From contig JAIPCS010000049.1 in assembly GCA_021738105.1 (NCBI GenBank), positions 1 to 17,337 of the forward strand: 17,337 nucleotides of DNA, given 5' to 3'. Made by a program: the position numbers and the translations under genes. Source of the stretch: Sulfuritalea sp. (lineage in GTDB: Bacteria; Pseudomonadota; Gammaproteobacteria; Burkholderiales; Rhodocyclaceae). Within the stretch, counting starts at the first letter, position 1. Each line of letters starts with the position of its first letter. Below the pieces are notes generated by a model, which worked only from the letters and a program-made list of their open reading frames with translations, ran no database searches and had not been told where the DNA came from. Below are positions 7,795 through 15,555 of the stretch, piece after piece.

Positions 7795-8334
7795 CTACTC
7801 TCCAGCGTAACTGCCGTCATGCATCCAGCGCGCATGCGTCGGTGCACGCTTGGTCTTGGCAAACTCATTGAGCATGTCCCATTTGACATCGTCAAGCATC
7901 TTGGCCATCTTGGGTGTGCCGGTATTGGTCGCAAGTTCCAGCCGGTGGCCGCTGGGATCATGGAAATAGATGGACTGGAAGATCGTATGATCGGTTGGTC
8001 CCACGACTTCGATGCCATCCGCTTCAAGCTTTGTCTTGGTTTCCATAAGATCGCTGACGGATTCGACCTGAAACGCCAAATGCTGAGTCCATGCCGGCGT
8101 GTTTGGATCGCGCCCCATGGGTGGCTTGGTCGGCAGTTCGAAGAAAGCCAGAATGTTTCCGTTGCCAGCATCCAGAAAGATATGCATGTAGGGGTCCGGG
8201 TCCTTGGTGGAGGGAACCTCGTTCTCGGCGATTGCCAGAACAAAATTCATATTCAGGTACTTGCCATACCATTCGACGGTTTCCTTGGCATCCTTGCATC
8301 GATAGGCAACATGGTGAATTTTTTGTATCTGCAT
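7795..8334 (-). CDS. VOC-superfamily protein (glyoxalase/dioxygenase-like)
   Basis: A 179-residue protein of the vicinal oxygen chelate superfamily with two beta-alpha-beta-beta-beta modules (about 4-68 and 82-136). Four likely metal ligands stand in the usual places: H8 in KIHHVAY, E66 in ILAFFEL, H85 in TQHLAFQV and E133 in FHDPSGHRLELA. This fits a divalent-metal enzyme such as a glyoxalase-, epimerase- or extradiol-dioxygenase-like protein, but the class is not decidable by eye. A C-terminal tail (about 140-179, Lys/Trp-rich) extends beyond the fold. The ATG at 8334 is preferred over the one at 8346 because GGAG sits 7 nt before it. It is divergent from the lysR gene and is the first gene of the likely VOC-dctPQM-hemerythrin unit. 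Confidence 0.85.
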   Translation of the reverse strand: MQIQKIHHVAYRCKDAKETVEWYGKYLNMNFVLAIAENEVPSTKDPDPYMHIFLDAGNGNILAFFELPTKPPMGRDPNTPAWTQHLAFQVESVSDLMETKTKLEADGIEVVGPTDHTIFQSIYFHDPSGHRLELATNTGTPKMAKMLDDVKWDMLNEFAKTKRAPTHARWMHDGSYAGE

Positions 8335-8346
8335 GCTCGTCTCCAT

Positions 8347-8487
8347 TGGGAATGAATGCTGCGCGTCAATCAGGCTGTTGATTCAATGCAGCGACATTTG
8401 CGCCATCCGTGCTGCGAAGACTTCATTTAAGACTAAACTTATTTATCGCACAAACGATTTTTACCAATAGTTCTATGAGGTAAACAA
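8347..8487. promoter_or_regulatory. Divergent VOC/lysR intergenic region with two dyads
   Basis: This 141-bp AT-richer gap separates divergent genes. Two similar hyphenated dyads lie 17 bp apart centre to centre: TAAG-N6-CTTA (8428-8441) and ATCG-N6-CGAT (8445-8458). LysR-type regulators commonly bind paired interrupted dyads in exactly this position, although the classical T-N11-A spacing is not matched (these span 14 bp). A GAGG ribosome site for lysR is at 8477-8480. The promoters themselves are not clear-cut. Confidence 0.4.
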
Positions 8488-9402
8488 ATGAATGTAACGC
8501 TTCGTCAACTGCGCGCCCTTGTCGCCGTAGCCCGCACGGGCAGCTTCACTCTGGCGGCCGAAAGCCTTTTTGTCACACAATCAGCCCTGAGCGGGTTGAT
8601 AAGGGAGCTCGAACAATCGCTCGGAATGCGAGTTGTCGACCGCAGCACGCGCAAGGTCAATTTGTCAAATGTGGGGCAAGACATCTACCCCCTGATTGAC
8701 AAAATCATCAACGATCTCGACGGAGTGCTCAGCAATGTTGCCGACCTCAAGGCACTCAAGAAAGGTTCGATCCGCATTGCGGCTCCTCAGTTGATGGCTT
8801 CCGCGTTGTTGCCGGAAGTCATCGCGGCTTATAGCGCTGAACACCCGGAAATCAACATCAAGTTGGTCGACTGCATGGTTGAGAGTGTCACGTCGCGAGT
8901 TTTTTCCGGTGAAGTCGATTTTGGCGTCGGCCCTGAGCGTGATCCGAACTCGGACATTATTGCGACTCCCCTGTTTGAACTTCCCTTCATGGCCGTTTTT
9001 CCGAAAGACCATCCGTTGCAGCAAATGGAAGAAATACGCTGGGCCGACATCATTGGCTATCCCCTAATTTCCTTGCAAGGTCAGTTCACAGAACGATTGC
9101 TGGCAGATTTGCGTCGCGCCAACCGCGAACTGCCTCATTCGCCGACCAACGAGGTTGCCTTCATGTCCACTGCGCTGGCTATGGTTAGTGCCGGCCTTGG
9201 CGTGACGGTCTGCATACCTTACGCCGCGTCGCTGGTACGGCTCTATAAGCTTGAAATGAAACCGCTGCACGACCCGGAGGTCTCACGGCGGTTTTATGTT
9301 CTGACTCGCAATGGTCACACCCTTTCCCCGGCTGCCCAGAGCTTTATTGATTTCCTGCTCAGCTACGTCAGCAGACGTGGAGACTGGCTGAATCCAGTTT
9401 GA
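8488..9402 (+). CDS. LysR-family transcriptional regulator
   Basis: A 304-residue LysR-type regulator of normal length. The winged helix-turn-helix lies at about 2-61, with the recognition region FTLAAESLFVTQSALSGLI and the following RELEQSLGMRVVDRSTRKV stretch; a linker helix follows to about 90. The effector-binding domain (about 91-298) begins GSIRIAAPQLMASALLPEV, matching the type I periplasmic-binding-protein-like fold of the family, and shows DFGVGPE near 148-154. The ATG at 8488 has GAGG 7-8 nt upstream. Its divergence from the VOC-TRAP genes is the usual LysR-target arrangement, so control of that operon, with the imported acid or a product as co-inducer, is a reasonable inference. 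Confidence 0.92.
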   Translation: MNVTLRQLRALVAVARTGSFTLAAESLFVTQSALSGLIRELEQSLGMRVVDRSTRKVNLSNVGQDIYPLIDKIINDLDGVLSNVADLKALKKGSIRIAAPQLMASALLPEVIAAYSAEHPEINIKLVDCMVESVTSRVFSGEVDFGVGPERDPNSDIIATPLFELPFMAVFPKDHPLQQMEEIRWADIIGYPLISLQGQFTERLLADLRRANRELPHSPTNEVAFMSTALAMVSAGLGVTVCIPYAASLVRLYKLEMKPLHDPEVSRRFYVLTRNGHTLSPAAQSFIDFLLSYVSRRGDWLNPV

Positions 9403-9419
9403 TCAAGCGCCACTTGATC
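9401..9419 (+). terminator. Hairpin overlapping the lysR stop codon
   Basis: GATCAAG (9401-9407) and CTTGATC (9413-9419) make a perfect 7-bp stem with a 5-nt loop, beginning inside the TGA stop. A short TTTT at 9426-9429 follows 6 nt later. It may act as a weak terminator between lysR and mfd, or be a regulator site. Confidence 0.35.
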
Positions 9420-9448
9420 GAGTGATTTTCATGGGAAGCTAGTGCAGC

Positions 9449-9477
9449 GGTGATGGCTGCGCAGCGCTGCGTATAAT
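9449..9477 (+). promoter_or_regulatory. Candidate mfd promoter with a palindrome in the spacer
   Basis: A perfect -10 hexamer TATAAT lies at 9472-9477, 26 bp before the mfd ATG. The hexamer 17 bp upstream (9449-9454, GGTGAT) is a poor -35. The spacer carries a perfect 10-bp palindrome GCAGCGCTGC at 9461-9470, right beside the -10, where a bound protein would block RNA polymerase. The short distance implies a very short leader, and no clear Shine-Dalgarno precedes the ATG. Confidence 0.4.
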
Positions 9478-9503
9478 TCGCGGCTCATCCGCTTCCGTAT
9501 CCC

Positions 9504-12500
9504 ATGAAGTCCCTGCTGTCTCTTCCCGCACTGCCCAAACCCGGTCAACGTCTCGATCTGCCGCTGCTGGCAGCGTCCGCCGACGCGTTGGCGCTGGCTC
9601 AGCTTGCGCGCCCCGGACACCTGCTGGCGGTCGTCACCGCCAGTCCGCTTGAGGCACAGCGCCTGGCGGAGGAAATCACCTGGTTCTCGCCCGAATTGAG
9701 CGTGCATTTGCTGCCGGACTGGGAGACCCTGCCCTACGATCACTTCTCGCCGCATCAGGACTTGATCTCCGAACGGCTGGCGACCTTGTACGCTGCATCG
9801 CAGGGTCAGTGTGAAGTGCTGATCGCTGCCGCATCAACGGCGATCACCCGGCTGGCGCCGGCGAGCTTTCTTGCCGCTCACACCTTTTTCATGAAAAAGG
9901 GTGAACGGCTGGAAATCGACAAACTGCGCTCGCAGCTCACGCTCGCCGGCTATCAGCACGTCACCCAGGTCGTCGCCGCCGGCGAATACAGCGTGCGCGG
10001 CGGACTGATTGACCTGTTTCCGATGGGCACGCAGCTGCCCTATCGCATCGAGTTGTTTGACGATGAGATCGAGACGCTGAGAAGCTTCGATGTCGATAGC
10101 CAGCGTACGCTGTACCCGGTGCCGGAGATTCGGCTGTTGCCGGCGCGCGAGTTTCCAGCCGGGGATGTCGGCCGCACGCTATTTCGTCAGAGATTCCGCG
10201 AGACGTTCGAAGGCGATGCCTCGCGCATCAGTCTGTACAAGGATGTCTCGAACGGAATTTTGCCTGCCGGCATCGAGTACTACCTGCCGCTGTTCCATGA
10301 AACCACGGCAACACTGTTCGACTATCTGCCGAAGAATGCGACGCTGCTGCTGCACGGCGACGTGCCGGCAGCCATTGCCGAGTTCTGGAGCGACCTGCAA
10401 GGGCGCTTCAAGATGCTCGGCGGCGACCGCTCGCGACCGGTTTTGCCTCCGGGCGAACTGTTCCTGAGAGACGAAGAGTTTTTCATCGCGGCCAGGAGTT
10501 TCCCGCAATGGCTGCAAAAAGTTATGCCCAGCGGTATCCCCTTGCGGGACGGCGCTGGCGACGACCCGAAGGTAGTGCAGAGCAAGGCATCCCTGCCGCC
10601 TCTGCCTTCCGTGGCCGTCAACCGCAAGGCCGACGATCCGCTCGCCGCCTTGCGCGCCTTCCTTGCCGAACAGTTTGCACGGGGCGGACGCGCGCTGCTG
10701 CTGGCCGAATCACCGGGGCGACGCCAGACCCTACATGATTACCTCGCCGAGCACAGCCTGGCACCCGAATCGTGTGCCGATTTCGCCGCCTTTCTCGACG
10801 GTGAGGCGAGCTTCATGCTCGGCGTCGGTCCGCTTTCCGGTGGCTTCTTGCTCGACGGGCCGAAGCAACATCCTTTGGCGATCATCACCGAAAACGAACT
10901 GTATGCCGCGACCGCTCGACCGCGTGGAAGACGTTCCGATCCGCGCCGCGCCAACCTCGAAGGCTGGCTGCGCGATCTCTCCGAACTGAAAGTGGGCGAC
11001 CCGGTGGTGCATGAAAGCCATGGCATCGGCCGTTATCTCGGCCTGATACACATGGACTTTGGTGAAGGCGACACCGAATTCCTCCACCTCGAGTACGCCG
11101 AAGGCGCCAAACTGTATGTGCCGGTCGCCTCCCTGCAGCTCATTTCGCGCTACAGCGGCGCCGACCCGGACTCGGTGCACCTCCATACCCTGGGCTCGGG
11201 TCAATGGGAAAAAGCCAAGAAAAAAGCGGCGGAGCAAGTCCATGACACCGCCGCCGAACTGCTCGACCTGTATGCCCGGCGCAACGCGCGCGAAGGCCAC
11301 GCCTTCAACTTCAAACAACACGACCTGGAAGCCTTTGCAGACGGTTTCGGCTTCGAGGAAACCCCCGACCAGCAAACCGCGATCAATGCGGTGATCGAAG
11401 ACATGAAATCGGGCAAACCGATGGATCGTCTGGTTTGCGGCGATGTCGGTTTCGGCAAGACCGAGGTGGCCATGCGTGCCGCGTTTGTCGCCGTGGCCGA
11501 TGGCAAACAAGTGGCCATCCTGTGTCCGACGACATTGCTGGCCGAACAGCACTACCAGAATTTTTCCGACCGCTTTGCCAACCAGGCAATCCGGATCGCT
11601 GAAATCTCGCGCTTCAAGTCGGCCAAAGAACAGGATGAAGCCGTCAGCCTGCTCAGTCAGGGCAAGATCGACATCCTGATCGGTACCCACCGCTTGCTGC
11701 AAAAGGATGTCAGTTTCGATCGACTGGGCCTCATCATCATCGATGAAGAGCACCGCTTCGGCGTGCGCCAGAAGGAAGCTCTGCGGCGACTGCGTGCCAC
11801 GGTCGACGTGTTGACGCTGACCGCAACGCCGATTCCGCGCACCCTGGGTCTTTCGCTCGAAGGTCTGCGCGTTTTTTCGGTGATTGCCACGCCGCCGCAA
11901 AAGCGTCTGGCGATCAAGACCTTCGTCAGCAAGTGGTCCAACGGACAGGTACGCGAAGCCTGCCTGCGCGAGTTCAAGCGCGGCGGCCAGGTGTACTTCC
12001 TGCACAACGAAGTCGACACCATCGAAAACATGAAGGAGCGGCTGCAGACCCTGCTGCCCGAGGCGCGCATGGTGATCGGACACGGCCAGTTGCCCGAACG
12101 CGAACTGGAACGGGTGATGCGGGAATTCACCCAGCAAAAACACAATCTCCTGCTCTGTTCGACCATCATTGAGACCGGCATCGACAATCCGCACGCCAAC
12201 ACCATTGTCATCAATCGGGCGGACAAATTCGGTCTGGCGCAACTGCATCAGTTGCGCGGTCGTGTCGGCCGCAGCCACCATCAGGCCTACGCCTACCTGC
12301 TCACCCACGAAGACGCCAAACCCACTGCACAAGCCAAGCGCCGGCTCGAAGCCATTCAGGCCATGGAAGAACTGGGGTCCGGCTTCTTCCTTGCCATGCA
12401 CGATCTGGAGATCCGCGGCGCCGGCGAAGTTCTGGGCGAATCCCAAAGTGGCGAAATCCACGAGATCGGCTTCGCCATGTACACCAACATGCTCAATGCC

Positions 12501-12992
12501 GCCGTGCGCGCGCTGAAAGCCGGCGACAAAGTGCCCGATCTGACTCAACCACTGTCCATTACCTCGGAAATCAATCTGCGCGTGCCTGCGCTGCTGACCC
12601 ATGCCTACTGCCCCGACGTGCATGAACGACTCACGCTCTACAAACGCCTTGCCAACTGCGACAGCGAGGATGAATTGCGCGCCATGCAGGAAGAGCTGAT
12701 CGACCGCTACGGCGAAATGCCGGCGCAAACCCTGGCCTTGCTCGAAACCCACCGCCTGCGACTGGCTGGCCGCCCGCTGGGCCTTGCCAAACTGGATGCC
12801 GGTCCTGCCGCGATACAATTGCAATTTGTGCCCAATCCACCTATCGACCCCGCGAAAATCATCCGCCTGCTTCAAAGCGACCGCAGCTTCAAACTGGCTG
12901 GACCGGACAAGCTGAACTGGCAGAAGTCGAGCGCAAACCTCATGGAACGCGTTGGCGCGGTAAAAGAACTTTTCAACAAACTGAAACCCTGA
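9504..12992 (+). CDS. mfd: Transcription-repair coupling factor Mfd
   Basis: A 1162-residue protein, close to the ~1150 typical of Mfd. It removes RNA polymerase stalled at DNA lesions and recruits UvrA for nucleotide excision repair. The N-terminal UvrB-homology part (about 1-350) includes LPDWETLPYDHFSPHQDLISERL. The RNA-polymerase-interacting domain starts near 495 (GDPVVHESHGIGRYLGL). The RecG-like translocase follows: Walker A GDVGFGKTEVAM near 646, DEEH in IIIDEEHRFG near 746, motif III TATPIPRTL near 773, and motif VI region LRGRVGRSHHQAYAYLL near 914-930. The TRCF C-terminal domain (about 1030-1110) carries YKRLANCDSEDELRAMQEELIDRYGEMP. All motifs look intact. Its TGA overlaps the ATG of the next gene by one base. 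Confidence 0.97.
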   Translation: MKSLLSLPALPKPGQRLDLPLLAASADALALAQLARPGHLLAVVTASPLEAQRLAEEITWFSPELSVHLLPDWETLPYDHFSPHQDLISERLATLYAASQGQCEVLIAAASTAITRLAPASFLAAHTFFMKKGERLEIDKLRSQLTLAGYQHVTQVVAAGEYSVRGGLIDLFPMGTQLPYRIELFDDEIETLRSFDVDSQRTLYPVPEIRLLPAREFPAGDVGRTLFRQRFRETFEGDASRISLYKDVSNGILPAGIEYYLPLFHETTATLFDYLPKNATLLLHGDVPAAIAEFWSDLQGRFKMLGGDRSRPVLPPGELFLRDEEFFIAARSFPQWLQKVMPSGIPLRDGAGDDPKVVQSKASLPPLPSVAVNRKADDPLAALRAFLAEQFARGGRALLLAESPGRRQTLHDYLAEHSLAPESCADFAAFLDGEASFMLGVGPLSGGFLLDGPKQHPLAIITENELYAATARPRGRRSDPRRANLEGWLRDLSELKVGDPVVHESHGIGRYLGLIHMDFGEGDTEFLHLEYAEGAKLYVPVASLQLISRYSGADPDSVHLHTLGSGQWEKAKKKAAEQVHDTAAELLDLYARRNAREGHAFNFKQHDLEAFADGFGFEETPDQQTAINAVIEDMKSGKPMDRLVCGDVGFGKTEVAMRAAFVAVADGKQVAILCPTTLLAEQHYQNFSDRFANQAIRIAEISRFKSAKEQDEAVSLLSQGKIDILIGTHRLLQKDVSFDRLGLIIIDEEHRFGVRQKEALRRLRATVDVLTLTATPIPRTLGLSLEGLRVFSVIATPPQKRLAIKTFVSKWSNGQVREACLREFKRGGQVYFLHNEVDTIENMKERLQTLLPEARMVIGHGQLPERELERVMREFTQQKHNLLLCSTIIETGIDNPHANTIVINRADKFGLAQLHQLRGRVGRSHHQAYAYLLTHEDAKPTAQAKRRLEAIQAMEELGSGFFLAMHDLEIRGAGEVLGESQSGEIHEIGFAMYTNMLNAAVRALKAGDKVPDLTQPLSITSEINLRVPALLTHAYCPDVHERLTLYKRLANCDSEDELRAMQEELIDRYGEMPAQTLALLETHRLRLAGRPLGLAKLDAGPAAIQLQFVPNPPIDPAKIIRLLQSDRSFKLAGPDKLNWQKSSANLMERVGAVKELFNKLKP

Positions 12993-14050
12993 TGCAGATT
13001 ACTGAAAACCTCAATATTGAAGCTTTCGAGCTGATGCCGACGCCGGAAGAGATCCATGACCGGGTGCCCCTGTCGGAAGCCGCGGCAAAGTCGGTTCTGG
13101 CGGGACGGCGAGCCCTCGAAAGCGTTCTGGATGGCACAGACCCACGCCTGTTCGTGGTGCTGGGACCGTGCTCCATCCATGATCCCGTAGCCGGTCTCGA
13201 CTATGCAAAACGTCTCAAGCATCTGGCGGATGAAGTCGCGGACACCTTGCTGCTGGTGATGCGGGTGTATTTTGAAAAACCGCGGACCTCCACCGGCTGG
13301 AAGGGCTACATCAACGATCCGCGGATGGATGATTCCTTTCACATCGAAGAGGGTCTGCAAAAGGCCCGTGAGTTTCTGCTGGCCGTCAATGAAATCGGAC
13401 TACCGGCCGGCACTGAAGCGCTCGATCCGATCGCGCCGCAATACCTGGGCGACCTGATCGCCTGGACGGCAATCGGCGCCCGTACTTCCGAATCGCAGAC
13501 CCATCGCGAGATGTCGTCCGGACTATCGACGCCGGTCGGATTCAAGAATGGCACCGACGGCTCGCTCGATGCCGCCATCAACGGCATTCTGTCGGCCGCC
13601 AGCCCACATAGCTTTCTTGGCATCAACATTCAGGGGCGCTCCAGCGTCGTGCGCACTGCAGGCAACCGCTACGGCCATCTGGTGTTGCGCGGTGGCGGCG
13701 GACGGCCGAATTACGACACCGTCAGCGTAGCACTGGCAGAAGCCGCATTGGCCAAGGCCGGCCTGCCACGGAACATCGTGGTCGATTGCTCGCATGCCAA
13801 CAGCTATAAAAAACCCGATCTGCAGCCTTTGGTCATGCACGATTGTATTAATCAGGTCGTGGCCCAGCGAAAAACCGGGCAGCGTTCGATTGTCGGGCTG
13901 ATGATTGAAAGTTTCATCGAAGCCGGCAACCAGCCCATTCCTGATGATTTGACGCAACTGCGGTATGGCTGTTCGGTTACCGACGCCTGCGTTGATTGGT
14001 CCACCACTGAAAAGATGATCCGCGATGCGGCTGCCGCATTGCGTACATAA
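12992..14050 (+). CDS. aroF: Class I 3-deoxy-7-phosphoheptulonate synthase (AroF-like)
   Basis: A 352-residue class I (AroFGH-type) DAHP synthase, which condenses phosphoenolpyruvate and erythrose 4-phosphate in the first step of the shikimate pathway. Hallmarks are GPCSIHDP (58-65), MRVYFEKPRTSTGWKG (90-105), GARTSESQTHRE (162-173), PVGFKNGTDGS (181-191) and CSHANS (266-271). The metal ligands correspond to C60, H268, E306 and D331. The run TEALDPIAPQYLGDL (141-155) and the following residues resemble E. coli AroF, the tyrosine-sensitive enzyme, more than AroG by eye, so tyrosine feedback is possible but untested. The ATG shares its A with the mfd TGA, implying translational coupling. The DUF1015 gene starts 35 bp downstream. 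Confidence 0.95.
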   Translation: MQITENLNIEAFELMPTPEEIHDRVPLSEAAAKSVLAGRRALESVLDGTDPRLFVVLGPCSIHDPVAGLDYAKRLKHLADEVADTLLLVMRVYFEKPRTSTGWKGYINDPRMDDSFHIEEGLQKAREFLLAVNEIGLPAGTEALDPIAPQYLGDLIAWTAIGARTSESQTHREMSSGLSTPVGFKNGTDGSLDAAINGILSAASPHSFLGINIQGRSSVVRTAGNRYGHLVLRGGGGRPNYDTVSVALAEAALAKAGLPRNIVVDCSHANSYKKPDLQPLVMHDCINQVVAQRKTGQRSIVGLMIESFIEAGNQPIPDDLTQLRYGCSVTDACVDWSTTEKMIRDAAAALRT

Positions 14051-14085
14051 CAAACTGAACAAACCCCCGACCTGAAAGCGATTTG

Positions 14086-15333
14086 ATGAGTCTTATTCGC
14101 GCATTTCGCGGCCTGCGACCGGCCGCCGGCCAGGCGAGCGCCGTCGCCGCGCCGCCCTACGATGTACTTTCCAGCACCGAAGCACGAGAGCGCGCAGCAG
14201 GAAAGCCGTGGTCGTTTCTGCATATTTCGAAGCCGGAAATAGATTTGCCGCCGGACACCGATCCGTACGCACCCGAGGTCTATGCCAAGGCCACCGAAAA
14301 CCTGAAAAAGATGATCGCCGCGGGCGTCCTGATCCGGGATGAAAAAGCCTGTTACTACGCCTACCGGCTCACCATGCCAAGTACCGATGGCGTGGCGGAA
14401 GATCACGTTCAAACCGGACTGGTGGCGGCCGCGAACATCGCCGATTACGACAGCAACCGCATTCGCAAGCACGAGTTTACCCGGCCGGACAAGGAAGACG
14501 ATCGGGTGCGCCAGATCGATGCGCTGAACGCACAAACCGGTCCGGTACTGCTTGCCTATCCGGCCTCCTCTGCCGCCGACGACTTGATCGATGCAATCGC
14601 GCAAGGAGAGCCGATCAGTGACGTAACCGCCGACGACGGCATTCGACACCAGATATGGATACTGAGTGACACCGGAAAAATCGAAGCCATCACCCAGGTA
14701 TTTGATGTCATGCCGGCGCTGTACATTGCCGACGGCCATCATCGATCCGCAGCCGCCTCGCGCGTCGCTGCCGCGCGCCATCAGTCTGGACCGGATGCCT
14801 CAGCCGATTCGTTTCTTTCCGTGATCTTCCCTCATCATCAGATGAAGATTCTTGATTACAACCGCGTGGTCAAGGATCTCCGCAATCTAGACGAACCACG
14901 ATTGCTGGATCGCCTTGGCACGGCCTTCGTCGTTGAAGAAAGTGCCGAGCGCGTGCACCCGGCACAACCCGGCGAGTTCGGCATGTTTATGGACGGGCGC
15001 TGGTACAAGCTCTCGATCAAACCCGATCTGATTCCGGACGATCCGGTCGATCGCCTGGACGTATCACTGCTTTCGAACCATCTGCTGGCCCCGCTGCTGG
15101 AGATACATGATTTGCGCCGCGACAAGCGCATCGATTTTGTCGGCGGCATACGCGGACTGGCGGAGCTGGAGAAACGCGTCAATTCAGGCGAAATGGCCGT
15201 CGCCTTCGCCCTTCATGCAACCCATATGGATCAACTGATGGCCGTCGCCGACAGCAACAACGTCATGCCGCCCAAGTCCACCTGGTTCGAGCCAAAACTT
15301 GCAGACGGGCTGATCTCCCACGTGCTGGATTGA
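14086..15333 (+). CDS. DUF1015 family protein
   Basis: A 415-residue member of the DUF1015 family (soluble, broadly distributed, poorly characterised). Its opening FRGLRPAAGQASAVAAPPYDVLSSTEARERA and the stretch RIRKHEFTRPDKEDDRVRQIDAL near 125-147 follow the family pattern (each quoted here as the full visible run, in part). The motif ADGHHRSAAA near 214-223 resembles the DGHHR motif of the ParB/Srx-like serine kinases; from memory a link of this family to free-serine phosphorylation has been proposed, which I treat as unproven here. I chose the ATG at 14086, since the codon before it is only a TTG. There is no signal peptide or membrane segment. It is 35 bp after aroF and probably co-transcribed. 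Confidence 0.85.
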   Translation: MSLIRAFRGLRPAAGQASAVAAPPYDVLSSTEARERAAGKPWSFLHISKPEIDLPPDTDPYAPEVYAKATENLKKMIAAGVLIRDEKACYYAYRLTMPSTDGVAEDHVQTGLVAAANIADYDSNRIRKHEFTRPDKEDDRVRQIDALNAQTGPVLLAYPASSAADDLIDAIAQGEPISDVTADDGIRHQIWILSDTGKIEAITQVFDVMPALYIADGHHRSAAASRVAAARHQSGPDASADSFLSVIFPHHQMKILDYNRVVKDLRNLDEPRLLDRLGTAFVVEESAERVHPAQPGEFGMFMDGRWYKLSIKPDLIPDDPVDRLDVSLLSNHLLAPLLEIHDLRRDKRIDFVGGIRGLAELEKRVNSGEMAVAFALHATHMDQLMAVADSNNVMPPKSTWFEPKLADGLISHVLD

Positions 15334-15555
15334 GAATTTTTCCGATGATTTTCCCGCCAATTAAAAGCGGATACTTCCGACACTGACGCAACGAAACAAT
15401 CATGCCGAACCGCCGGCGTACCGTTTCTTGTCACTGAACCTCGGGCAAAACGGGTATCCGGATCAAGTTCGTTCTTTTGGCTCAGTTCCAATTTGATTTT
15501 GGTTGTTTCGTTCTTGCCGACGTTTGAACGCTGTTGTGGCTCACCGTACTGAACC
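15334..15555. repeat. Convergent intergenic region with a perfect 10-bp inverted repeat
   Basis: No gene is seen in this 222-bp gap. AACGAAACAA (15390-15399) recurs inverted as TTGTTTCGTT (15503-15512), spanning 123 bp. A second inverted pair, CGGATAC (15368-15374) and GTATCCG (15454-15460), interleaves with it. There are also a 9-bp direct repeat TTCGTTCTT (15468-15476, 15507-15515) and two 8-bp palindromes, CGCCGGCG (15411-15418) and ATCCGGAT (15457-15464). It could be a remnant of a small repeat element, or a structured transcript end. No T-tailed terminator stands out. Confidence 0.5.

Noticed and set aside
7638..8243. 201-codon minus-strand frame overlapping the VOC gene
   Set aside because: It is an alternate frame of the VOC region with a Pro/Arg/Ser-rich product, and the VOC frame has the metal ligands and ribosome site.
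10731..12875. 714-codon open frame on the minus strand inside mfd
   Set aside because: It is fully antisense to the conserved mfd motifs, is low-complexity in composition (Phe/Gln/Gly/His-rich), and shows no family signature or ribosome site. Long antisense frames are expected in GC-rich coding DNA.
13852..14781. 309-codon minus-strand frame opposite aroF and DUF1015
   Set aside because: It crosses two real genes in antisense and has no family similarity or start signal.
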